From DATMYQ01 sp035560935 (GTDB lineage Bacteria; Bacillota; Negativicutes; Sporomusales; Sporomusaceae), in assembly GCA_035560935.1 (NCBI GenBank), contig DATMYQ010000386.1, positions 1 to 37,993 on the forward strand: a stretch of DNA of 37,993 bases. The letters run 5' to 3'. The notes under the pieces are model-generated. The model was given only the letters and a program-made list of their open reading frames with translations, did not search any database and was not told the origin of the DNA. The translations under genes and the position numbers were made by a program. Shown here piece after piece: positions 15,198 to 22,805 of this stretch. How positions within the stretch are numbered: position 1 is the stretch's first letter; every line of letters starts with the position of its first letter.

Positions 15198-17399
15198 ATG
15201 ACTCAAGAAAACCAGCCTGTAACGCCAGCGTCCGATTCGTCGGGGTATATACTGGAAGGAATAGTGGAAGGTGTAACCTTCGCCGGCGGCGAGAGGTTCT
15301 GCGTTTTCCGGCTGCAGCCGGAACGGGAAACAACAACGGTTACGGTTACGGGTCGGTTTGCGGCGCCGTTGGTGGGAGAATTGCTGCGTGTGCAGGGTGA
15401 CTGGGCGGAGCATCCCCGCTTTGGCCGCCAGTTTCAGGCGATCCGGTGTCAGCGTTTGGCGCCGACCGGTGCCCGGGGTATCGAACGCTTTTTGGCTTCC
15501 GGCGCGGTCCGGGGGATTCGGGCGTCGATGGCTGCACGGATGGTGGCCCGCTTTGGTACGGATACTCTAAAAGTCATTGAACAGTCACCGCGGCGTTTGC
15601 TGGAAGTGGAAGGCATCGGGGAGAAACGGGCGGCGATGATCCATGAATCCTATACGGAACAGTCGGAGCTTAGGGAACTGATGCTGTTTCTGGAAACCTG
15701 CGGCGTCAGCGGTTCTTACGCCGGAAAACTTTATGCCCGCTACGGTTTTCGGGCCCAGGAGGTGCTGAAGGAAAATCCATACCAACTGGCGGCCGAAGTA
15801 GACGGGATCGGTTTCCGGACCGCCGACCAAATGGCACGGGCGCTGGGGTTTGAACTGAACCATCCGGACCGTTTGGCAGCCGGAGTGCAGTTTGCACTGT
15901 TGCAGATTGCCCAGAATGGGCATTGCTGTATGCCGGAGCAGACATTGATAACGGAGGCAGCCCGCCTGTTGACGGTCAACCGGGGGGAAGTGGCGGCGGC
16001 GGTGCGGCATGAAATTGCTGAAGTGCGATTGCGAACCGAGGAACACGGCGGTGACACGCTGCTCTACCCGGTTGACCTGTACCGGGCGGAGTGTCAGGTG
16101 GCATCGAGATTGCTGGAAATCAAGCAACGGGCCCGGCCACTGGCGGATGAAGAAGGCGCCGGACTTTGGCTGGAACGATGGGGCGCGGCGGAGGGCCTGG
16201 TGCCGGCCGCCGCGCAACGTCAGGCATTGCAGGCGGCGCTGGAACACGGCGTACTGGTGCTGACCGGCGGACCGGGAACAGGAAAAACCACCACCATCAA
16301 AGGAATTTTGGCATTGTTGGAAGAGGCTGGATTGAAAATCTTATTGGGCGCTCCCACGGGCCGGGCTGCCAAACGGCTGGCAGAAGCCACCGGCCACCGG
16401 GCGATGACCGTTCACCGGTTATTGGAAGCCGGCGTTGGGGAAGAAGGCTGGAGTGTCTTTGGTCGGGACGAAGACAATCTGCTGGAAACCGATGCCCTGA
16501 TTATTGATGAGGCGTCGATGATGGACATTGTGCTGATGCGCCATCTGCTGACCGCGGTTCCTGATGGCTGCCGGGTGATCCTGACCGGTGACGTGGACCA
16601 GTTGCCGGCGGTGGGGCCGGGATCGGTGCTGAAGGACGTGATCCGTTCCGGTGTGATTCCGGTGGTCCGGCTGACGGAAGTGTTCCGGCAGGCGGAGGAA
16701 AGCATGATCGTCTGGAATGCCCATAGTATCAACCGGGGACGGTTGCCGGATTGTGACCGCAGCAGGGATTTTCAGTTCCGGGAGGAGGAAGATGCCGGGT
16801 TGACGGCGCAAGCAGTGGTGGCGCTGTATGAAGAATTGCGTCAGGAGGGCTTTGATGTGGTCCGGGAAGTGCAGGTACTGTCACCGATGCACCGTCAGGA
16901 ATGCGGCGTGGAGAATCTTAACCGGTTGCTGCAGGCGGCGCTGAACCCGCCGGCGCCCGGTAAAGATTCACTAAACGCCGGTAGTCAGACCTTCCGGGTT
17001 GAGGATAAGGTGATGCAAATTCGCAACAACTACAGTAAACGGGTGTTCAACGGCGACGTGGGCTTTATCCGTACCGTCGAAGAAGGCCGGTTATTGGTCC
17101 GCTATCCGGAAGAGGATGTGCTGTACGATCAGGGAGAACACACGGAGCTGACACTGGCGTATGCGATGAGTGTGCATAAAAGCCAGGGGAGCGAATATCC
17201 GGTGATCATTATGCCGCTGACCGCCGGTCACCGGATGATGCTGCAGCGCAGCCTGCTGTATACGGCGGTGACCCGGGCCAAAGAGCGGGTGGTGCTGTTG
17301 GGCGCCAAAGGCGCGCTGGCCACTGCCGTGGGCAATGACCGGACCCGACGGCGCTATTCGCTGCTGGCGGAGCGGCTGCGGCAGGTGGAATTATGTTGA
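15198..17399 (+). CDS. recD2: RecD2 family ATP-dependent DNA helicase (YrrC-like)
   Basis: A 733-residue superfamily 1B 5'-3' helicase that acts in DNA repair and replication-fork maintenance without RecBC. An N-terminal OB-like domain (about 1-95) precedes tandem helix-hairpin-helix repeats (about 95-210, including LLEVEGIGEKRAAMI). The helicase core follows: Walker A LTGGPGTGKTTT (about 355), motif II DEASMMD, motif III TGDVDQLPAVGPGSVL, and the C-terminal UvrD-like AMSVHKSQGSEYP with LYTAVTRAKERV. The length fits RecD2. AGGAGAG precedes the ATG. Its last seven bases overlap comF, so the two are translationally linked. Confidence 0.95.
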   Translation: MTQENQPVTPASDSSGYILEGIVEGVTFAGGERFCVFRLQPERETTTVTVTGRFAAPLVGELLRVQGDWAEHPRFGRQFQAIRCQRLAPTGARGIERFLASGAVRGIRASMAARMVARFGTDTLKVIEQSPRRLLEVEGIGEKRAAMIHESYTEQSELRELMLFLETCGVSGSYAGKLYARYGFRAQEVLKENPYQLAAEVDGIGFRTADQMARALGFELNHPDRLAAGVQFALLQIAQNGHCCMPEQTLITEAARLLTVNRGEVAAAVRHEIAEVRLRTEEHGGDTLLYPVDLYRAECQVASRLLEIKQRARPLADEEGAGLWLERWGAAEGLVPAAAQRQALQAALEHGVLVLTGGPGTGKTTTIKGILALLEEAGLKILLGAPTGRAAKRLAEATGHRAMTVHRLLEAGVGEEGWSVFGRDEDNLLETDALIIDEASMMDIVLMRHLLTAVPDGCRVILTGDVDQLPAVGPGSVLKDVIRSGVIPVVRLTEVFRQAEESMIVWNAHSINRGRLPDCDRSRDFQFREEEDAGLTAQAVVALYEELRQEGFDVVREVQVLSPMHRQECGVENLNRLLQAALNPPAPGKDSLNAGSQTFRVEDKVMQIRNNYSKRVFNGDVGFIRTVEEGRLLVRYPEEDVLYDQGEHTELTLAYAMSVHKSQGSEYPVIIMPLTAGHRMMLQRSLLYTAVTRAKERVVLLGAKGALATAVGNDRTRRRYSLLAERLRQVELC

Positions 17400-18082
17400 A
17401 GGCTTGGCTGGAGGCCTTATGGGGATTGATTTACCCCCGACGGTGTCCCGGTTGCGGTAGGGCAACGGCGGCTGACAGCCACTGGTGCGGAACGTGTTTG
17501 GCAGCCATATTGACGCCGCAGTATATCCAGCCGCAGCCGGCGATTTTCCGGGCGCTGGATGGCTGTTGGGCGGCAACAAATTATACGGGGAGAATTCGTC
17601 GCCTCATCCGGGATATGAAGTTTCGCCGAACGCAGCGGCAGGCGGCAGCATTGGCGGAATTGGTGGAACGGGCCGCGCCGGTCAGCGGTGGCGGGAAAGA
17701 GGGGTTTGCGGTGGATGTGGTGGTGCCGGTACCGTTGCACCGGGAACGCTACCGGGAGCGCGGGTTCAATCAGACGGCAGCCATTTTCCGGCCCTGGTGC
17801 CGGCGCCGGGAACTGGCCTGGCGGGAGGCGTTGCTGAGAAACCGGCTGACGCTGCCGCAGTGGACACTTGGGATGACAGCGCGACGGCAAAATATAACGG
17901 GCGCGTTTACTGCAGCGCGCCCGGAGGACATACAGAATAAGAACATTTTGTTGGTGGATGATATCTGCACCAGCGGGATCACGCTGGAAGAATGTGCCAA
18001 AGTGTTAAAAGCGGCGGGAGCCGCCCAGGTTATGGGGTTTGTGCTGGCCAGTGGCGCCGCTGCTAGCCCAGCGAACCGATAA
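17393..18082 (+). CDS. comF: ComF family amidophosphoribosyltransferase-like protein
   Basis: A 229-residue ComFC/GntX-type protein, needed for DNA uptake in competent bacteria. An N-terminal zinc finger uses Cys18, Cys21, Cys32 and Cys35 (CPGC...WCGTC). The C-terminal phosphoribosyltransferase domain has VPVPLHRERYRERGFNQ and the PRPP loop ILLVDDICTSGITL. It overlaps recD2 by 7 bases. In Bacillus the comF genes also lie directly before yvyF-flgM, and the same order is seen here apart from an inverted HD-GYP gene. Its last 20 bases overlap the end of that gene tail to tail. Confidence 0.92.
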   Translation: MLKAWLEALWGLIYPRRCPGCGRATAADSHWCGTCLAAILTPQYIQPQPAIFRALDGCWAATNYTGRIRRLIRDMKFRRTQRQAAALAELVERAAPVSGGGKEGFAVDVVVPVPLHRERYRERGFNQTAAIFRPWCRRRELAWREALLRNRLTLPQWTLGMTARRQNITGAFTAARPEDIQNKNILLVDDICTSGITLEECAKVLKAAGAAQVMGFVLASGAAASPANR

Positions 18083-18662
18083 AAGCCCGGACGACTTCCG
18101 TATCCAGAGCGGTTCCAGACAGGATCAGCAATTCCCGGACGGCCTCGTCACGGGTCTTGACCCAGTGCTGAGTGCAGGGATTGATAAACCGGTCATAGTG
18201 GTTGGCCACCGCCAGGATGCGGGCGCCTAACGGGATGTTTACCCCTTTGAGGCGTTTAGGGTAGCCTTTGCCGTCCACCCGTTCGTGATGGTGGCGGATG
18301 TACGGAATCAGCTCCTGGCAGCAGGGGATGTTTTCCAACATGCAGCTGCCGGCGTTACAATGATTTTTGTAAACGCTCATTTCCCGGGTGGAGAGATAGG
18401 GTGCTTTGGACAATACTAAATTAGGCACGGTAAGATGGCCGATATCGTGAAGCAGTGCAGCCACCCGAACCCGTTCAATTTCTTCCCGGGGAAGTCTCAT
18501 CTTGGCGGCGACACTTGCTGCATAGTTGGCCACCTGGCTGCTGTGAAGAAACAGCCGGGGGTTTTTCAGCTCAATCAGCTGCATCATGGTGGCGACGATT
18601 CCATTTAGGGCGTCGGCGCCCGCATAAATTTCGGGGTCTTGCATCAGTGTCAGCATATACAC
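18063..18662 (-). CDS. HD-GYP domain protein, putative cyclic-di-GMP phosphodiesterase
   Basis: A 199-residue stand-alone HD-GYP domain. Metal ligands are in place: His40, His72-Asp73 (LLHDIGH), His101, His125-His126 and Asp157. The GYP motif is present in the form HHERVDGKGYP with Gly131-Pro135, and Lys86 is conserved. No sensor or receiver domain is attached. HD-GYP enzymes hydrolyse cyclic-di-GMP, which usually inhibits motility, so a place beside the flagellar operon is sensible. The start is a GTG at 18662 with GGAAAGG upstream. It runs opposite to its neighbours and interrupts the comF-yvyF order known from Bacillus. Confidence 0.87.
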   Translation of the reverse strand: MYMLTLMQDPEIYAGADALNGIVATMMQLIELKNPRLFLHSSQVANYAASVAAKMRLPREEIERVRVAALLHDIGHLTVPNLVLSKAPYLSTREMSVYKNHCNAGSCMLENIPCCQELIPYIRHHHERVDGKGYPKRLKGVNIPLGARILAVANHYDRFINPCTQHWVKTRDEAVRELLILSGTALDTEVVRAFIGSLG

Positions 18663-18979
18663 GACAAACTGCCTTTCCGTTGCATAGCGGGAGCGGGCGC
18701 CGAATCAACAGCGACCAAACCCGTTTGCGTTTTTTCGATCCTGTGACGGTGCGGCGTGAAAACCGGTCTGTGCGTTTTTACAGAGAACGGAACCGACGAT
18801 TAAAACCGTATTGTGTACATTTAGCTATTCAAAGAGATAATCCTGCCGGCAAACAAAAAAAAACGTAACGGACAGGGAAATGAGCCATAAGGCCTAGGCA
18901 AGGAAAAGGAAATGGGATAGAATAGTTCTAAGAACTGGTTTGGAAAATGTTTTCTAATTCATTTAGGGGGTATTCAACG
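18663..18979. other. Divergent control region between the HD-GYP gene and the flagellar operon
   Basis: No gene is supported here. The right end holds a possible sigma-A promoter (TAGGCA at 18895-18900, 17 bases, TAGAAT at 18918-18923). Directly after it is a perfect 13-base palindrome AGTTCT-A-AGAACT (18924-18936), an operator-like element. A weaker pair, TTGTGT (18811) and GATAAT (18836), has a 19-base spacer. No sigma-28 element was found. Confidence 0.4.
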
Positions 18980-19381
18980 ATGGGATTGGCGAATTGTCCG
19001 GAATGTGGGAAACTGTATGTACAAACAAATATAAACCTGTGTCCGCAGTGCTGGGCGACTGAACAGGAGGCCGCAGACCGGGTTATGGAGTATCTGCGGG
19101 ATTGCGTGACCAAGGCAACCCTGGAAGAAATCCATCAGGCTACCGGTGTCCAGCATAAGGTGATTTTACGGTTGATTAAAGCGGGCAGGATCATCAGCGA
19201 CGTAGATGTCAGTTATCCCTGCGAAAGTTGCGGTGAGCCGATTATGGAGGGGCGACTCTGCGACAAATGCAGCCAGAATATTGCCCATCAATTAGTGGGA
19301 ATGGACGAGCGGCTAAAAGCTAAGCGGGACCGGGAAGAAGAGGATCGGCGCAAAGGCGGTAGAATGTATTCGAAAGATTAA
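18980..19381 (+). CDS. yvyF: Flagellar operon protein YvyF (TIGR03826 family)
   Basis: A 133-residue protein. An N-terminal zinc ribbon with CPECGKLYV...CPQCW precedes a helix-turn-helix-like central part (EEIHQATGVQHKVILRLIKAGR). A second zinc finger, CESCG...LCDKC (about 78-95), and a charged, helical tail follow. This matches YvyF of Bacillus, which is coded just before flgM and has been linked to motility gene control. The ATG at 18980 has AGGGGGT upstream and is preferred to an in-frame ATG at 18947. It is the first gene of the late flagellar operon here. Confidence 0.88.
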   Translation: MGLANCPECGKLYVQTNINLCPQCWATEQEAADRVMEYLRDCVTKATLEEIHQATGVQHKVILRLIKAGRIISDVDVSYPCESCGEPIMEGRLCDKCSQNIAHQLVGMDERLKAKRDREEEDRRKGGRMYSKD

Positions 19382-19458
19382 ATGAAATCCAAATAGACGA
19401 TATTCAAAGAAAAACCGAGGAAAAGAGACTTAAGTTGATAATACGAAGATAAATAGCC

Positions 19459-19490
19459 GAAAAGCGGGGATTAATATCCCTGCTTTTCTT
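19459..19490 (+). terminator. Terminator or attenuator between yvyF and flgM
   Basis: AAAAGCGGGGA pairs with TCCCTGCTTTT with one mismatch over an AT-rich loop, followed by CTTTTC. It could reduce read-through from yvyF into flgM. Confidence 0.5.
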
Positions 19491-19540
19491 TTCGATATAC
19501 CGGTGAATGCTGTTGAAAATGTTGTGAGGTGAGTGAAGTT

Positions 19541-19831
19541 ATGATTATTTATAACAAACCGGTACAAGGCGTGAACAAGACGTATAATGATACCGGCGCT
19601 GCCGGCAGGGGTACGAAGACGACGGCGGCGACCACCCTGCAACGGCCCGACGAACTGATTTTATCGCCGCAAGCGCAGGAAATCCGCCAGGCGGTGGCTC
19701 AAATTAAGGATCTGCCGGAAGTCCGTCAGGAAAAAGTGGACGAGATTGCGCAAAAAATTGCGGATGGATCATATAACGTGGAAGCCCGGAACATTTCCGA
19801 CGCCATCTGGACTTATTTCCGCAAGGAATAG
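19541..19831 (+). CDS. flgM: Anti-sigma-28 factor FlgM
   Basis: A 96-residue protein. The first 35 residues are low-complexity and probably disordered. The C-terminal part carries DELILSPQAQEI and the two helices VRQEKVDEIAQKIADGSY and ARNISDAIWTYF, typical of the FlgM sigma-binding region. FlgM holds sigma-28 inactive until the hook is complete and is then exported. The ATG at 19541 follows GAGGTGAG; a GTG at 19529 is also in frame but lies inside that site. It sits between yvyF and flgN, as in Bacillus. Confidence 0.9.
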   Translation: MIIYNKPVQGVNKTYNDTGAAGRGTKTTAATTLQRPDELILSPQAQEIRQAVAQIKDLPEVRQEKVDEIAQKIADGSYNVEARNISDAIWTYFRKE

Positions 19832-19883
19832 GTTGGTTCCTGCTGCGTTAGCGGATTGTTATCGAAGATGAGAGGTGGCCGAA

Positions 19884-20381
19884 TTGAAAAAGGAATGGTC
19901 GGATTTGCTGCAGGTGCTGGCGGCAATTTATCAACATTATCAGGAAACGCTTCAACTGGGCAAAATTAAAAAGGAAGCGTTGGTGGCCTACCGGGTGGCG
20001 GAACTGGAGGAACTGACAAAGAAAGAAGAAAGCCTGATTCTGCAGATTAGCAGGCTGGAAGGGCAACGGGCGGCAATTGTGAGACAAATTGCTGCTTTTT
20101 ATCAGTTAGAGGGTGACGCCATTAGTCTGGAAGCAGTACGGAAACTGGCAGATCCGGAAGTGGAACAGCAAATGCTGAAGCTGCAGGAAGATTTTGTTCA
20201 GGTGCTGTCGGAGCTGGCCCAGATAAACAAAGTCAATGCGGCGCTGATTGAACAGGGACTGTTTTTCATCAATTATAATCTGAATATCATGACGCAGAAC
20301 TCCGTGGAACCGGCTTATGCCTCTCGGGGCCAAGCAATCGAGCGGGCTCCCGGGCGGCGAGTGTTTGATTCGAAAGCGTAA
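19884..20381 (+). CDS. flgN: FlgN, export chaperone for FlgK and FlgL
   Basis: An all-helical, coiled-coil protein of 165 residues rich in Glu, Lys, Leu and Gln, with a long central helix pair (EELTKKEESLILQISRLEGQ). FlgN binds the C-terminal helices of FlgK and FlgL and delivers them to the export gate. I prefer the TTG start at 19884, with AGAGGTGG just upstream; a GTG at 19875 inside that site would add three residues. Identity rests on size, helix pattern and position between flgM and flgK. Given its giant clients (783 and about 1356 residues), its near-normal size fits recognition of the conserved tails only. Confidence 0.85.
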   Translation: MKKEWSDLLQVLAAIYQHYQETLQLGKIKKEALVAYRVAELEELTKKEESLILQISRLEGQRAAIVRQIAAFYQLEGDAISLEAVRKLADPEVEQQMLKLQEDFVQVLSELAQINKVNAALIEQGLFFINYNLNIMTQNSVEPAYASRGQAIERAPGRRVFDSKA

Positions 20382-20417
20382 TAGCGAACAAATCTATAGT
20401 GACGGGAAGGGAAAAAC

Positions 20418-22769
20418 ATGCGACCGACATTTGCAGGACTGAATGGAATGTTTTTAGGACTCAATGCTCATCAGGCGGCGTTGGATACGACTGGTAATAA
20501 CGTGTCAAACTCCAGTACGGAAGGCTATTCGCGCCAACGGGCAGAGATTGTTACCACTTATTCCCAGACTATTTATGGTATGGGACGGGCCATGCAAATT
20601 GGTAATGGCGCCGATGTGGCCTCTATTGTCCGATTGCGGGACAACATGACTGACCGGCAGATGTGGCGAGAGGCCGGCGTTTTGGGTGGACTGACCAAAG
20701 CGCAGAATATTTCTTCGAAAATTGAAGAAGTGTTTCAGGAACCATCTGACACGGGCATTCAAAGCGTGATTGATAATTTTTATAGTTCCTGGCAGGATTT
20801 ATCGCAAAAAGCGTATGATCAGGGAACTCAGGCACAGGTGCGTCAGCGGGGGCAGCAACTGGTGGATTCCATTGCAACGGCGAAAACTCAGCTGGAAAAT
20901 ATTGCGAAAGATATTAATGAAGAGCTGGTGGATAAAACCGCCAAACTGAATGAGACGCTTTCGGAAGTGGCCGCATTAAACAAACAGATTTTTTCGATTG
21001 AATATGATGGGAAAAATCATGCCAACGATTTACGGGACAGGCGGGATCTATTGGTGGATCAGCTGTCCACAATGGCGGGGGTCAAGGTTTCGGAAGAAAG
21101 CAACGGCATGGTGACGTTGAAAATCGGTAGTGATACGGTGGTGGAAGGGAAAAATGCCGTAACGCTGGCAACCTTGGATTGTAACCGGGTGTCGTTGTTT
21201 ACGGACTTTGGTATCACCGCGACCCGGATTTATATTGACCCCAGTACTTCCTGCGGCTGCGCGGCGGGAGGAGGAGAACGAAAATTTTTGGATTTTGAAA
21301 GCGGGGAAGTGGCTGGATTAATTGAAGGCCGGGATTCCATGGACTCTGGAATCCAGGGTTATTTGAATAAGGTGGCCGATATATGCCAATTTTTGCAAAA
21401 TGATTTTAATGCCGCCCACCGGGCCGGTTATGGATACGATGACACCACCGGGAATAATTTTTTTGGCACGGAAACCGTAGTGGTTGACGGCAAGGAAGTC
21501 GGAGCCACGCTGCAGGGAATTACGGACACCACCGTGGCGGCAACAGTGACAACTGCGGGTGTTAGCACTACGTTTAAAGGAGTGATGGCCATTGCGGACG
21601 CTACGCCACAATTGGCCCATAACCTGAAAATCAGCGATGGTACGAAGAGTTTGACGATTGATTTGTCCAGTCTGGCTTATACTACAGATCCGGCTAATCC
21701 TGGTTACCGGTTTATCGCCGCTAAGGATGTCGCTGCCGCGATCAATTCTCAGGCTGTGGCTAACGATGTTGATGTTTATGCCAAGTATGACGGGAGTACA
21801 CAGAAATTTTCGCTGTATACCACTGGTGCCAGTACGGCACTGGATTGCTCTGGCAGTGACGCGGATGTTCAACTGGCATTACGGACAGACCTGCGGATTA
21901 TTCAGCCGGATACTGCTAATCCAGGGAAATATACCTGGACAGAGCCGAAGCCGTCTTACTGGCTGGATATGACGGATAATATGGTGATTAATCCGGATAT
22001 TTATGATGAAAGCAATGGTTTGGCGAAGATTGCCATAAAATCTTCCGCGGGCGAAATCGGTGAGGATAAAACGATTGATCCCACTACGCCCCGCAGCGGT
22101 ACGGTTAAAAAATCCAATTCGCTGGGCGGTACCGGTGCGGCTTCGGTTACCGGTTCCTATGCTTATAACCCCAACGCATTACCCGTGCAGGTGCGAATTA
22201 AAGCTTTGGCGGCTACGCCCAACTCCGACGGCAGCTACCCGGCGACGCAAATTGAGTACTCCAGTGACAGCGGCAGCACCTGGACCACTTATCCGGCCAC
22301 CGCACCGACTACGGCACCGACGAATTTTCAATTTACGGTGGCCAATGCCAGTATTACCATGACTATTGCTGCGGATGCCGACAATAAAGTAGGCGATACC
22401 TATTACGTCACCTTGCCGTCCGGTAATGAAGGCGTGGCCAGCGGCAGCAACGCGGTGAATATGTCTAATCGACTGACGACCGATACCAGTTGGGTATTGG
22501 GGAATGCGTCGATGAATACATTTTATAACGTGCTGATCGGCGAGTTAGGCATTCAGGGACAGCAGGCAGAAGACCAGGTGACCAATCAGACAGCCGTAAT
22601 TACCCAGATCACCAACTGGCGTGAATCTGTGGCCGGCGTTAATATGGACGAGGAATTTACCAACATGGTGAAATTCCAGAAAGGTTACAGCGGTTGTGCC
22701 CGTATTGTCACCTGTATGGATGAAATGCTGGACACGCTGATTAACAGTACCGGTACAGTGGGTCGTTAA
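20418..22769 (+). CDS. flgK: Flagellar hook-associated protein FlgK (HAP1), enlarged
   Basis: Joins the hook to the filament junction; exported through the flagellar channel. At 783 residues it is well above the usual 500-550. The N-terminal end is classic, with NAHQAALDTTGNNVSN and TEGYSRQR. So is the C-terminal end, with VNMDEEFTNMVKFQKGYS and DEMLDTLINSTG. Extra sequence lies in the middle: an IN-like module at about residues 388-493, and at about 575-680 a module with the IEYSSDSGSTW signature that recurs in FlgL. Cysteines are unusually frequent, including STSCGCAAGG (about 276-285) and two in the normally Cys-free C-terminal helix (YSGCARIVTC). AAGGGAAAA precedes the ATG. Confidence 0.95.
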   Translation: MRPTFAGLNGMFLGLNAHQAALDTTGNNVSNSSTEGYSRQRAEIVTTYSQTIYGMGRAMQIGNGADVASIVRLRDNMTDRQMWREAGVLGGLTKAQNISSKIEEVFQEPSDTGIQSVIDNFYSSWQDLSQKAYDQGTQAQVRQRGQQLVDSIATAKTQLENIAKDINEELVDKTAKLNETLSEVAALNKQIFSIEYDGKNHANDLRDRRDLLVDQLSTMAGVKVSEESNGMVTLKIGSDTVVEGKNAVTLATLDCNRVSLFTDFGITATRIYIDPSTSCGCAAGGGERKFLDFESGEVAGLIEGRDSMDSGIQGYLNKVADICQFLQNDFNAAHRAGYGYDDTTGNNFFGTETVVVDGKEVGATLQGITDTTVAATVTTAGVSTTFKGVMAIADATPQLAHNLKISDGTKSLTIDLSSLAYTTDPANPGYRFIAAKDVAAAINSQAVANDVDVYAKYDGSTQKFSLYTTGASTALDCSGSDADVQLALRTDLRIIQPDTANPGKYTWTEPKPSYWLDMTDNMVINPDIYDESNGLAKIAIKSSAGEIGEDKTIDPTTPRSGTVKKSNSLGGTGAASVTGSYAYNPNALPVQVRIKALAATPNSDGSYPATQIEYSSDSGSTWTTYPATAPTTAPTNFQFTVANASITMTIAADADNKVGDTYYVTLPSGNEGVASGSNAVNMSNRLTTDTSWVLGNASMNTFYNVLIGELGIQGQQAEDQVTNQTAVITQITNWRESVAGVNMDEEFTNMVKFQKGYSGCARIVTCMDEMLDTLINSTGTVGR

Positions 22770-22805
22770 CATCTTGGCGAATAAGGGAAGGCAGGAGTGA
22801 ATCCG

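Noticed and set aside
19379..19403. A sigma-28-like pair, TAAA and GACGATAT, upstream of flgM
   Set aside because: The spacer is 13 bases instead of about 15 and the -10 differs at two positions, so support is too weak to call.
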